Source: Myxococcus sp. RHSTA-1-4 | GTDB taxonomy: Bacteria; Myxococcota; Myxococcia; Myxococcales; Myxococcaceae | DNA length: 64,000 nt | Direction: 5' to 3' | Assembly: GCF_020037125.1 (NCBI RefSeq) | Contig: NZ_JAIQDG010000010.1 | Span: 62,001-126,000 of the forward strand | Part shown: one piece after another, positions 23,757 to 32,169 of the stretch | Layout: every line of letters starts with the position of its first letter | Position numbering within the stretch: position 1 is the first letter of the stretch | The notes under the pieces: generated by a model | What the model saw: the letters and a program-made list of their open reading frames with translations, nothing else | The model's database searches: none | What the model was told of the DNA's origin: nothing | Made by a program: the position numbers and the translations under genes

Positions 23757-26531
23757 ATGGGTGTCTTCACGCGTGCCGTCGTGCTGTTGAGTCTCCTCGC
23801 GGTCCTGGCTCCAGTTCCGTCCGTCGCCTCGCCTTCCTTCGTGAACTGGGAGGACCCGCACGTCCACCCGATGGACATGACGCCGGACGGCACGCGCCTG
23901 CTGGCGGTCAACACGGCGGACAACCGGCTGCTGGTGTTCGACCTCACGTCGCGGCGCGCGCCGGAGCTGGTGGCCTCCATCCCCGTGGGGCTGGACCCGG
24001 TGTCCGTGCGCGCGCGGAGCAACACCGAGGCCTGGGTGGTGAACCACATCTCGGACAGCGTCAGCATCGTCGACCTGCGGCACGGCCACGTGCGCGCCAC
24101 CCTCCAGACGGACGACGAGCCCGCGGACGTCGTCTTCGCGGGCCACCCGCGGCGGGCCTTCATCACCTGCTCGCAGGTCAACCGGGTGATGGTGGTGGAC
24201 CCCGCGCGCCTGGGCGCCGAGCCCCGCCGCATCTCCCTGAAGGGCGAGGACCCGCGCGCCCTCGCCGTCAGCGCCGACGGCCGCTTCGTCTACGCCGCCA
24301 TCTTCGAGTCCGGCAACGGCAGCACCCTCATCGGCGGTGGCTCGACCATTCCGGACGCGTTCCCTCCCAATGGCGCGGGGGATGCGCGCGGTCCGTATGG
24401 CGGCGTCAACCCGCCGCCCAACCGGGGCAACTCCTTCGTGCCGGCGCTCAACCCGGCCAACCCGGCGGCGCCGCCCGTGGGCCTCATCGTGAAGAAGGAC
24501 GCCCGGGGCCGGTGGATGGACGACAACCAGGGGGACTGGACGGAGTTGGTGAGCGGCGCGCACGCCTCCGCGTCGGGCCGGCTCACGGGGTGGGACTTGC
24601 CGGACCGCGACCTGGCCATCATCGACACCGCCAGCCTGGAGGTCTCCTACGCCACGCGGCTGATGAACCTGAACATGGCGCTGGCCGTCCACCCCTCGGG
24701 CGCCGTCACCGTGGTGGGCACGGACGCCACCAACGAGGTGCGCTTCGAGCCCAACCTCAACGGCCGCTTCCTGCGCGTGCTGATGGCGGTGGTGGACCCG
24801 CGGCGGCCCGGCACTCGCGCGGTGCACGACCTCAACCCGCACCTGGACTACCGCACGCCCACGGTGTCACGGGCCCTGCGCGAGCTGTCCGTGGGCGACC
24901 CGCGCGGCATCACCTGGGACGCCACGGGCACCCGGGCGTACGTGACGGGCATGGGCTCCAACAACGTGGTGGTGGTGGGCCCGGGCGGCGCGCGCATCGC
25001 GCAGGTGCCGGTGGGCGAGGGGCCCACGGGCATCGTCTTCGACGGAGCGAGGCGTCGCGTCTACGTGCTCAACCGCTTCGGCGCCAGCCTCTCCGTGCTC
25101 GGCACGGACCGCCTCCGCGAGCTGGCGCGGGTGCCGTTCTTCGACCCGTCTCCCGCCGCCATCAAGGCCGGCCGCAAGCACCTGTATGACACGCACAAGA
25201 CGTCCGGCCTGGGCCACCTCTCCTGCGCGTCGTGCCACGTGGATGCGCGCATGGACAAGCTGGCGTGGGATTTGGGCGACCCGTCCGGGACGGTGAAGGC
25301 GCTGGACGGGCAGAACCTGGGCATGGGCCTGCCGATGCCGCCCTTCGAGTCGTGGCACCCGATGAAGGGCCCCATGACGACGCAGACGCTCCAGGACATC
25401 ATCGGCAAGGAGCCGCTGCACTGGCGCGGCGACCGCACGAGCCTGGAGGAGTTCAACCCGGCCTACGAGCACCTGCAAGGCGACGACGCCCAGCTCACCC
25501 CGGAGGAGATGGGCGAGCTGCGCGCCTTCCTCTCGACGCTGACCTTCCCGCCCAACCCGTTCCGCGGCCTGGACAACTCGCTGCCGCGGAACCTGCCGCT
25601 GCCGGGCCACTACACCACCGGCCGCTTCGCGCCCGCCGGCCAGCCGCTGCCCAACGGCGACGCCGTCAGCGGCATGGCGCTGTTCCGCCCGCCGCGGCTG
25701 CTTGCCCAGGGGCTGTTCGCCTGCAACACCTGCCACACCTTCCCCTCGGGCATGGCCACCAACATGCAGTGGAACGGCGCCATGTGGATGGACCTGCCGC
25801 GCGGCGACAAGGGCGAGTACCACCACGCGCTCGTCTCCACCGACGGCAGCAGCAACGTCACCCTCAAGGTGCCGCAGCTGCGCAACCTCTACGAGAAGGT
25901 GGGCCTGGAGCTGACGCAGAAGGAGAGCCTCACGGGCTTCGGCTTCATCCACGACGGCAGCGTGGACTCGATTGCACGCTTCATCACCGAGCCCGTCTTC
26001 AATCCCGCCAGTGACCAGGAGGTCGCCGACCTGGTGGCGCTGCTGTTGTCCTTCTCCGGCGGGGACCTGCCGCGCGGCTCGCCCACGGAGCTCTTCCTTC
26101 CTCCCGGGCCCGGCAGCCAGGACTCGCACGCGGCGGTGGGGCAGCAGGTGACGCTGGGAGGGGCGGGGCCCACGCCCGCGCAGCTCGGCCGCGCCCTGCT
26201 CTTCATGTCCCTGGCGGAGCAGGGCCGGGTGGGCCTCGTGGTGAAGGGGCGGCAGCGCGGCGAGGCTCGTGGCTACACCTACGTGAAGGGCGGCGTCTTC
26301 CAGTCGGACCGGGCCTCGGAGAAGGTGAGCGCGTACGTGCTGCTGGCCCGCGCCCGGGCCGGCAGCGAGCTGACGTACACCGTGGTCCCCGCCGGCACCG
26401 AGTGGCGCATCGGCGTGGACCAGGACGAGGACGGCGCGTACGACCGCGATGAGCTGGACCGGGGCCGGCGCCCGGATGCCCTGCGCGACGAGGTGGAGTT
26501 GACGGCGAGTGTTGATGAGGTGACGCGGTAG
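23757..26531 (+). CDS. Secreted YVTN-type beta-propeller with two cytochrome c haem sites
   Basis: A 924-aa exported protein: signal peptide MGVFTRAVVLLSLLAVLAP, then a seven-bladed-propeller-like half with repeated (V/L)NTADNRLLVFD, VVNHISDSVSIVD and YVLNRFGASLSVL blades. Two c-type haem motifs follow, CASCH (about residue 489) and CNTCH (about 660), with surrounding LFACNTCHTFPSGM and a di-haem-peroxidase-like fold. The C-terminal 150 residues include SLAEQGRVGLVVKGR and end in EVDEVTR. Similar proteins are periplasmic or surface electron-transfer proteins; the donor and substrate are unknown. The start is preceded by TCGGAGG at a good distance. It is followed by a strong hairpin. Confidence 0.85.
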   Translation: MGVFTRAVVLLSLLAVLAPVPSVASPSFVNWEDPHVHPMDMTPDGTRLLAVNTADNRLLVFDLTSRRAPELVASIPVGLDPVSVRARSNTEAWVVNHISDSVSIVDLRHGHVRATLQTDDEPADVVFAGHPRRAFITCSQVNRVMVVDPARLGAEPRRISLKGEDPRALAVSADGRFVYAAIFESGNGSTLIGGGSTIPDAFPPNGAGDARGPYGGVNPPPNRGNSFVPALNPANPAAPPVGLIVKKDARGRWMDDNQGDWTELVSGAHASASGRLTGWDLPDRDLAIIDTASLEVSYATRLMNLNMALAVHPSGAVTVVGTDATNEVRFEPNLNGRFLRVLMAVVDPRRPGTRAVHDLNPHLDYRTPTVSRALRELSVGDPRGITWDATGTRAYVTGMGSNNVVVVGPGGARIAQVPVGEGPTGIVFDGARRRVYVLNRFGASLSVLGTDRLRELARVPFFDPSPAAIKAGRKHLYDTHKTSGLGHLSCASCHVDARMDKLAWDLGDPSGTVKALDGQNLGMGLPMPPFESWHPMKGPMTTQTLQDIIGKEPLHWRGDRTSLEEFNPAYEHLQGDDAQLTPEEMGELRAFLSTLTFPPNPFRGLDNSLPRNLPLPGHYTTGRFAPAGQPLPNGDAVSGMALFRPPRLLAQGLFACNTCHTFPSGMATNMQWNGAMWMDLPRGDKGEYHHALVSTDGSSNVTLKVPQLRNLYEKVGLELTQKESLTGFGFIHDGSVDSIARFITEPVFNPASDQEVADLVALLLSFSGGDLPRGSPTELFLPPGPGSQDSHAAVGQQVTLGGAGPTPAQLGRALLFMSLAEQGRVGLVVKGRQRGEARGYTYVKGGVFQSDRASEKVSAYVLLARARAGSELTYTVVPAGTEWRIGVDQDEDGAYDRDELDRGRRPDALRDEVELTASVDEVTR

Positions 26532-26553
26532 CGCGTGGCTGCCCGCTCCGCGC

Positions 26554-26574
26554 GGGCCCCGGTCTCCGGGGCCC
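26554..26574 (+). terminator. Hairpin after the propeller gene
   Basis: A perfect 9-bp stem (26554-26562 with 26566-26574) around three bases, 22 bases past the stop. There is no T-tract, so termination efficiency is uncertain. Confidence 0.45.
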
Positions 26575-26691
26575 CGCCGCCCGGTGTGGGAGGCTCACGG
26601 ACACGTCGTGGCACCGCTCCCCGGGAGGGGTTGCGCGCGGGGAGCCAGGGCGATACGTCAACCGTGGGTTTCTTCAGGGCGCGGAGGACGC

Positions 26692-27156
26692 GTGAACTGC
26701 CGCTTCACCATGGCCGCACACATGCTGGGAATGCTGGCCTGCTCCGAGCGTGAGGACCGCGGCTCGGTGACGTCCGAGAGCATGGCCCGCAGCATCCAGA
26801 CGAACCCGGTGGTGGTGCGACGGCTGCTGAGGGACCTGGCACGCGCGGGGCTGGTGGAGACGAAGCGCGGCGTGGGCGGCGGGGTGACGCTGGCACGTGA
26901 GCCGGAGCACATCACCCTACGCGACGTGTACGAGGCGGTGGAGGAGGACGCGGAGCTGCTCGGCCGCTACCCCTCCGGGCCCAGCCCTTCCTGCGAAATC
27001 GCCCCGCTGGTGGCCGAATACCTGGAGGGCGTGGTGGGACGCGCGGAGCGGGCCTTCAAGGAGAGCCTGGAGGCCACCACGGTAGCGCAGATGTCTCGCG
27101 AGGTGGCCAACTACGCCCGGCGCAAGCGCCCCCGCCGCCGCGCGTCAGGTGCCTGA
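26692..27156 (+). CDS. Rrf2-family regulator without the Fe-S cysteine set
   Basis: A 154-aa protein from GTG 26692 with GGAGGA upstream. CRFTMAAHMLGMLACSE opens the winged helix, SIQTNPVVVRRLLRDLARAGLV is the recognition region and GVGGGVTLAREPEHITLRDVYEAVEE the wing. Only one Cys (PSCEIAPL) lies where NsrR/IscR members have three, so an Fe-S cluster is unlikely; it resembles YwnA-type members. It is 109 bases upstream of the DoxX-like gene, which it may regulate together with itself. Confidence 0.85.
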   Translation: MNCRFTMAAHMLGMLACSEREDRGSVTSESMARSIQTNPVVVRRLLRDLARAGLVETKRGVGGGVTLAREPEHITLRDVYEAVEEDAELLGRYPSGPSPSCEIAPLVAEYLEGVVGRAERAFKESLEATTVAQMSREVANYARRKRPRRRASGA

Positions 27157-27265
27157 GCCCGGGTCCGGCACACCCCGTTTGCCTGGGTGGATTCGACATT
27201 CCTAAGGTTCCGGCGGGGGGGCTGCCCCCGCAGCCCGTGAAGTCCACGGAGGCAGAGGAGCCAAC

Positions 27266-27670
27266 ATGTCGAAGCAGAAGATTGCCTATTGGGTGGTGAC
27301 GGGCCTGGTGTCCCTGTCGATGTCGGCCTCGGCCATCATGTACCTCATGGGCGCACCGCCGGTGGTGGCGGCCTTCCAGCACCTGGGCTACCCGGACTAC
27401 TTCCGGATGATGCTGGGCATCGCGAAGCTGCTGGGCGTGGTGGCGCTGTGGGCGCCGGTGCCGCGCTTCCTTCGCGAGTGGGCCTATGCGGGCTTCGTCA
27501 TCGACTGCATCGCGGCGGCGGTGTCCCACACGGCGATGGGCGACCCGCTGATGGCCTCCCTCAACCCCGTCATCGTGCTGGGCCTGATGCTCACCTCGCA
27601 CCAGCTCTGGCACCGCCTCTCCGCGGCCAGCGCCGAGCCCCAGGCGGCAACGCGTCCCGCCGGCGCCTGA
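27266..27670 (+). CDS. DoxX-like small membrane protein
   Basis: A 134-aa, four-helix membrane protein (IAYWVVTGLVSLSMSASAIMYL, FRMMLGIAKLLGVVALW, WAYAGFVIDCIAAAVSHTAM, LNPVIVLGLMLTSH). The segment GYPDYFRMMLGIAKLLG is typical of the DoxX-like family PF13564. Functions reported for the family concern thiol and redox homeostasis; no substrate can be assigned here. A possible promoter (TTGCCT at 27179, 17-base spacer, CTAAGG) lies upstream. It converges with the WGR gene. Confidence 0.82.
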   Translation: MSKQKIAYWVVTGLVSLSMSASAIMYLMGAPPVVAAFQHLGYPDYFRMMLGIAKLLGVVALWAPVPRFLREWAYAGFVIDCIAAAVSHTAMGDPLMASLNPVIVLGLMLTSHQLWHRLSAASAEPQAATRPAGA

Positions 27671-27684
27671 GGACGGACGCCTCT

Positions 27685-28206
27685 TTACGAATGGGCGGGG
27701 GCCGGGGGCCAGACGGCTCGCGGCTCCTCGTCCCCCCGCGCCAGCAGGACGGTGGCGCCCTCGAGCAGGTCCTCCGAGTCCAGCGCCTCCACCACGGTGT
27801 GCACGCCGGCGTCCGCGTCCATCACCCGGCAGTGCACGCGCAGGCGCTGCTCCCGGAGCTCGCCGCCCTCCACCTCGCCATTGCCCGTCCAGCCGAGCGC
27901 GTCCGTGAGCAGCTCCTCCACGGCCACGCGCTTCTCCAGGTCATGGCCGGAGCCCTTGCCCTGCACGGCGTACTGGACGATGAGGGCCACCATGGCGTCC
28001 GGGTCGGGCTCGTCATAGCCCTGGTCCACCAGGGGACCGGCGGCCTCGGCGATGGCCATGTCCGGGTCCTCGTCCGGGGGCACGGGCTGCTCCTTCTGCT
28101 CGCCCGTCTGTCCCACGGTGCCCCAGTGCACGGTGAGCGTGCCCTCGTGGACCCAGGCCTCCCAGTAGCGGAGGCTGTCGCCTTCCTTCTTGTAGAGCTT
28201 CAGCAC
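27685..28206 (-). CDS. Stand-alone WGR-domain protein
   Basis: A 173-aa protein. The WGR core YWEAWVHEGTLTVHWGTVGQTGE is at about residues 15-37 and is followed by charged, acidic sequence ending in VVEALDSEDLLEGATVLLARGDEEP. WGR domains bind nucleic acids in PARPs and in bacterial polyADP-ribose-related proteins. I prefer GTG 28206 (MLKLYKKEGD) because the domain begins there and a GAGG lies upstream; GTG 28242 would add 12 residues. No catalytic domain is visible. Role unknown. Confidence 0.72.
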   Translation of the reverse strand: MLKLYKKEGDSLRYWEAWVHEGTLTVHWGTVGQTGEQKEQPVPPDEDPDMAIAEAAGPLVDQGYDEPDPDAMVALIVQYAVQGKGSGHDLEKRVAVEELLTDALGWTGNGEVEGGELREQRLRVHCRVMDADAGVHTVVEALDSEDLLEGATVLLARGDEEPRAVWPPAPAHS

Positions 28207-28263
28207 GCGTGACGCCTCGTTCGGAGGCGCCCTGCATAACACGGCGCGCGCGGGGCATTCCGG

Positions 28264-29037
28264 TCAGAAGGCACGGCCCTGTCCTCCATCCACCGGCAGG
28301 GTGGCGCCCGTCACCCAGCGGGCGCGCTCCGAGCACAGGAAGGTGACGACGTCCGCCACCTCCTCCGGGGTGCCGAAGCGGCCCCAGGGCAGCTCGTCGC
28401 GCACGAGCTTCGCCACCTTCTCCGGGTCCGCCTTCTGGCGTTTGTCCCAGCTTCCGCCGGGGAAGAGGATGGAGCCGGGCGCCACGCCATTCACGCGGAT
28501 GCGGTGTCGCGCCAGGTCCACCGCCATCTCCTTGGTGAGCGCGGTAAGGCCGGCCTTGGCGGTGGTGTAGGGCGCGCTGGTGGCGTACTCGCGGCCGTAG
28601 ATGGAGTTGATGTGGATGATGCAGCCGCCTCCTCCGCGCGCGCGCATCACCTCCACCGCGCGCTGGCTGCACCACACCGCGGACATGAGGTTGCGGTCCA
28701 TGACGGAGGCCCACTGCTCCACGGTGGCCGCGTCGAACGCGCCCGCGCCGCCGCTGCCGCCCACGTTGTTGACGAGGATGTCCAGCGTGCCGAAGGCCCG
28801 CACCGCCGCGTCCACCGCCTCCACCGCGCCGGCCCGCGTGGCCACGTCGGTGACGGCGGTGGCCACCTCGGCCCCCGCCGCGCGCAGCTCCGCCGCGGTG
28901 GCCTCCAGCACCTCCGCGCCGCGAGCGGTGAGCAGGACTCGCGCGCCCTCGCGAGCGAGCGCCGTGGCGATGGCCCGGCCAATGCCCCGGCTGCTGCCGG
29001 TGACGAGGGCCGCTTTTCCTCTGAGCTCCAGGTCCAT
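28264..29037 (-). CDS. Short-chain dehydrogenase/reductase (SDR)
   Basis: A 257-aa classical SDR. The dinucleotide-binding loop is TGSSRGIGRAIA, then LVNNVGGSGG, the catalytic Ser in INSIYGREYA, and YTTAK (Tyr and Lys of the YxxxK motif). RVNGVAPGSILFPGG and VTGATLPVDGGQ complete the family signature. It oxidises or reduces an unknown small alcohol or ketone with NAD(P)H. The start ATG 29037 opens the first beta strand. It is divergent from the Fur-boxed siderophore-locus gene and probably unrelated to it. Confidence 0.92.
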   Translation of the reverse strand: MDLELRGKAALVTGSSRGIGRAIATALAREGARVLLTARGAEVLEATAAELRAAGAEVATAVTDVATRAGAVEAVDAAVRAFGTLDILVNNVGGSGGAGAFDAATVEQWASVMDRNLMSAVWCSQRAVEVMRARGGGGCIIHINSIYGREYATSAPYTTAKAGLTALTKEMAVDLARHRIRVNGVAPGSILFPGGSWDKRQKADPEKVAKLVRDELPWGRFGTPEEVADVVTFLCSERARWVTGATLPVDGGQGRAF

Positions 29038-29133
29038 GGGCGCGCGTTCTACCTCTTCGGACCACCGCCGCGTTCGCCGAGACGCGCACGGCCCTGGAGT
29101 CCACAACAGCCGCGTCAAGAAGCGGCAACTCCC

Positions 29134-29178
29134 TTGACATCCGGGCGTTTGAGGACTTTGAATATGACACTCATTATC
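29134..29178 (+). promoter_or_regulatory. Promoter with overlapping Fur box upstream of the siderophore locus
   Basis: TTGACA at 29134-29139 and TTGAAT at 29158-29163 (18-base spacer) form a plausible sigma-70 promoter. GAATATGACACTCATTATC at 29160-29178 matches the 19-bp Fur consensus at 15 of 19 positions by hand count and overlaps the -10 element. Iron-dependent repression is the direct expectation. Confidence 0.72.
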
Positions 29179-29196
29179 AACTTCGGAGACGACTGG

Positions 29197-30426
29197 ATGG
29201 CGAGGCACGTGAAGCTGTCGGGCAGGGGCTGCATCACCGGAGGTCTCGTGGCCTGCGCCGCGCTCCTCGGCGTGGCGTGTGGCGAGGATGGCCCCCCCGG
29301 TCCGACAGAGCCGGCCACCCAGCCGCAATACCTCATCCACTCGGCGGTCCAGACGGATGGCACCCGGATGAACTACTTCACCCTGGTCGACTCGCTCGAC
29401 CAGGCCACGCAGCTCGACTACTCGAAGTCACTCGAGCTGCCGGGCCGGCCGCGCCTCTATGCGGCGCAGGGCATCGGCTTCTTCGCCATTGGAGGAGGGG
29501 AGGCGCCCACCATCACCCGCTATGAGCTGAAGGACGGGCGGCTGGTGGCGGGCAGCAGCATCTCGCTGCAGGCGCAGGGCGTGCGCGCGATGGGCGCCCA
29601 GGCCGTGCTCTTCGTCAGTGCGACGAAGGCCTACTACAAGGACGACGCCCAGGCTCAAATCATCGTCTGGAACCCGACGGAGATGGCCATCGAGAAGACG
29701 CTCCCACTGCCCAGGGAGCTGGTCAAGCAGGGCTATGTCACCAGCCTGAGCCAGTGGGCCAGCCGCGCGGGCGAGGCCTACTTCACGGTGGGGTGGACCA
29801 CTCCCACGTATGACCGCGTCCTTCCGGGCACCGTGCTGGTGCGGCTCGACACGGCGACGGACGAGCTGACGCAGGTCCCCGACGAGCGCTGCCGCGACAT
29901 CAACAAGACGGCGCGGCTGGGCGACACGCTCTACTTCTTCAGCGGCGTCATCAACGGCCTGGGCCACACGGCCTACGGCGCCGAGAATGGCGGCCAGCAG
30001 GACTGCATCCTGCGCATCTCCCCGGGCCAGCGGACGTTCGACGCGGACTACGTCGGCACCGTCGCCCCGGCGCTCGGGGACAACAAGGTCGGCACCGTCA
30101 TCGCGGTGACGGAGGACGGCAAGGCCTGGGTCCAGGCCGCCGACACCACCATCACCCCCAGCGCGCCCGGTACGACCTACAGCGAGTGGTACAGCAAGGG
30201 CTGGAGCTGGTGGAGCCTGCCCCTGGAGAGCCTCTCCAATCCCGTGCGCGTGGAGGGCTCGCCCGGCGCGTACAGCGGCTTCGCCGCGAGCACCGGCGCC
30301 AGCTTCTTCGTCAGCCAGAGCGCGGCGGACTACTCCGTGTCCACCCTGATGGAGCTGAGCTCCGGTACGCCGAAGGCCGGTGTGTCCTTCCCCGGCTTCG
30401 TGCTCGACGTGGCGCGAATCAACTAG
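29197..30426 (+). CDS. Fur-regulated lipoprotein of unknown function, siderophore locus
   Basis: A 409-aa protein starting at ATG 29197, 10 bases after CGGAG. An earlier ATG at 29165 lies inside the Fur box and is less likely. The N-terminus has a signal with ALLGVACGED, where Cys would be lipidated, so it is probably anchored in the outer or inner membrane. The rest is beta-rich with aromatic repeats (YFTLVDSLDQ, LYAAQGIGFFAIGGGE, VTSLSQWASRAGEAYFTVGW, DTLYFFSGVING), suggesting a beta-propeller. Propeller lipoproteins accompany siderophore receptors in several groups, and this context supports a siderophore-binding or surface-handling role, but I cannot assign a named family. It ends with a strong hairpin. 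Confidence 0.7.
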   Translation: MARHVKLSGRGCITGGLVACAALLGVACGEDGPPGPTEPATQPQYLIHSAVQTDGTRMNYFTLVDSLDQATQLDYSKSLELPGRPRLYAAQGIGFFAIGGGEAPTITRYELKDGRLVAGSSISLQAQGVRAMGAQAVLFVSATKAYYKDDAQAQIIVWNPTEMAIEKTLPLPRELVKQGYVTSLSQWASRAGEAYFTVGWTTPTYDRVLPGTVLVRLDTATDELTQVPDERCRDINKTARLGDTLYFFSGVINGLGHTAYGAENGGQQDCILRISPGQRTFDADYVGTVAPALGDNKVGTVIAVTEDGKAWVQAADTTITPSAPGTTYSEWYSKGWSWWSLPLESLSNPVRVEGSPGAYSGFAASTGASFFVSQSAADYSVSTLMELSSGTPKAGVSFPGFVLDVARIN

Positions 30427-30441
30427 CACTTCCCGAGGGAC

Positions 30442-30465
30442 GCCGCGGGCCCCCGGGCCCGCGGC
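30442..30465 (+). terminator. Hairpin terminator after the siderophore lipoprotein
   Basis: A perfect 10-bp stem (30442-30451 with 30456-30465), 4-base loop, followed by CCCCTTCCC. It separates the lipoprotein unit from the biosynthetic operon, which has its own Fur-like box. Confidence 0.55.
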
Positions 30466-30559
30466 CCCTTCCCATCCTCACCGCAGGAGCAGGGCAGCGC
30501 AGCCGCGGCTCCTTTTCCGCGAACGCGCCGTGTCCAGGGCCGTCGTGTGTCCTGGAGTT

Positions 30560-30578
30560 GAGATTGAGTATCAGTATC
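30560..30578 (+). promoter_or_regulatory. Fur box upstream of the siderophore biosynthesis operon
   Basis: GAGATTGAGTATCAGTATC matches the Fur consensus at 14 of 19 positions by hand count and lies 26 bases before the decarboxylase ATG, in an AT-rich patch. It supports iron repression of the six-gene operon. Confidence 0.6.
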
Positions 30579-30603
30579 GAATTCAAAATTGGAGGCAACG
30601 TAC

Positions 30604-32169
30604 ATGCAGGCAGAAACTGAGGAAGCGAAGCGGGGGCCGGATGTGACGCCCCGCTGGCCCCGCCGCCCGTCATCGGTGCTGGCGGGCTCTCGCGAGGGAC
30701 TGGCCGCGGTGTCCGCCGCGCTGACGGGGGCGGTGGGCGGCGCGCTGGCCGCGGCCCGGTGGCCCCATGGCCCCCTGCGGGCCGGCACTCCGGCGGAGGT
30801 CCTGGCCGCCGCCACGGCGGCGCTGGGGGTGAGTGGCATCCCCGAGGCGGGCATGGGCGCCGAGGCCGCGCTGGCCCGGCTGGGCCGGGTGCTGGTGGAG
30901 CACGGACTCCACCTGTCGCACCCGCATGCGGTGGCGCACCTCCAGCCGCCGCCGCTGGCGGTCGCGGTGGCCGCGGATGCACTGGCCAGCGCGAGCAATG
31001 CCTCACTGGACACGTACGACTCGGGGCCTTCGGCCATCGCCGTGGAGCGCTGGCTCATCGGCGGGCTCGTGGCGCTGGCCGGGCTCGGGCGTAGGGCCGA
31101 CGGGGTGCTCACCCCCGGGGGCTCCATGTCCAACCTGCTGGGCCTGCTGCTGGCGCGGGACGCGGCCGCGCTGCGCCGTGGCATCGACGCCCGCCGGGAG
31201 GGCGTGGGCGCGCTGTCGAAACCCGTCGTCTTCTGCTCGGAGCTGGCGCACTTCTCGGTGCACCGTGCCTGCGCGGCGCTCGGCCTGGGGGAGGGGGCGG
31301 TGCGGGCCGTGCCCACCGACTCGCGCCGCCGGATGGTGCCCGAGGCGCTGGACGCCATGCTGCGCGAGCTGGGGCCGGAGCACACCCCGCTGGCCATCGT
31401 CGCCACGGCGGGGACGACGGACTTCGGCTCCATCGACCCGCTGCCGCGCATCGCGGCGATTGCCGCCGAGCACGGCGTCTGGCTGCACGTCGACGCGGCA
31501 TACGGCTTCGGAGCGCTGTTCTCCGAGCGGCTCGCGGGCCGGCTGGCCGGCCTGGAGCGGGCGGACTCCATCACGCTGGATTTGCACAAGCTGGGCTGGC
31601 AGCCGGCGGCGACCAGCGTGCTGCTGGTCTCCGACGCGAGCGCCTTCACCGCGCTGGAGCGCGAGGTCGCCTACCTCAACCCGGGTGACGACGCGGACGC
31701 GGGTTATGACGGGCTGCTCGGCCGCAGCCTGCAGACCACCCGCAGGCCGGACGCGGTGAAGGTCGCCGCCACGCTGCTGGCGCACGGGCGCCGGGGCCTG
31801 GGCGACATGGTGGACACCTGCCACGACCTGGCCCGGCACGCCGAGCAGCGCATCGCGGCCGAGTCCGAGCTGGAGCTGGTGTCCCCCGCCGAGCTGACGA
31901 CCGTCGTGTTCCGCTACCGCCACGGCGGCGACGCCGCGAGCGAGGACGAGACGAACGGCGCGCTCCGCCGCCGGCTGATGGAGACCGGGGCCGCGCTGAT
32001 TGGCCGCACCTCGGTCCGCCTGGACGGGCCCGATTCGCCGGAGCGGGTGTGCCTCAAGTTCACCCTGCTCAACCCCACCACCACGCCCGGGGACATCGAC
32101 GCCCTCGTGGATGCCGTGCTCGAGGCGGGCCGCGCCTGCACGTCCCGTCTCCAGAAGGGGGCCGCATGA
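30604..32169 (+). CDS. PLP-dependent diamine-forming decarboxylase (group II), siderophore locus
   Basis: A 521-aa group II PLP decarboxylase. The substrate/PLP region HVDAAYGFGALFSE and the Schiff-base lysine in SITLDLHKLGWQPAATS are visible; VLTPGGSMSNLLGLLLARD is the cofactor loop. In hydroxamate siderophore loci this enzyme makes the diamine, for example 1,3-diaminopropane from 2,4-diaminobutyrate (RhbB-type) or cadaverine from lysine (DesA-type). The substrate cannot be fixed from sequence. GGAGG precedes ATG 30604 and a Fur box lies before it. It is the first gene of a run with 4-base overlaps. No 2,4-diaminobutyrate aminotransferase is encoded here. Confidence 0.88.
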   Translation: MQAETEEAKRGPDVTPRWPRRPSSVLAGSREGLAAVSAALTGAVGGALAAARWPHGPLRAGTPAEVLAAATAALGVSGIPEAGMGAEAALARLGRVLVEHGLHLSHPHAVAHLQPPPLAVAVAADALASASNASLDTYDSGPSAIAVERWLIGGLVALAGLGRRADGVLTPGGSMSNLLGLLLARDAAALRRGIDARREGVGALSKPVVFCSELAHFSVHRACAALGLGEGAVRAVPTDSRRRMVPEALDAMLRELGPEHTPLAIVATAGTTDFGSIDPLPRIAAIAAEHGVWLHVDAAYGFGALFSERLAGRLAGLERADSITLDLHKLGWQPAATSVLLVSDASAFTALEREVAYLNPGDDADAGYDGLLGRSLQTTRRPDAVKVAATLLAHGRRGLGDMVDTCHDLARHAEQRIAAESELELVSPAELTTVVFRYRHGGDAASEDETNGALRRRLMETGAALIGRTSVRLDGPDSPERVCLKFTLLNPTTTPGDIDALVDAVLEAGRACTSRLQKGAA

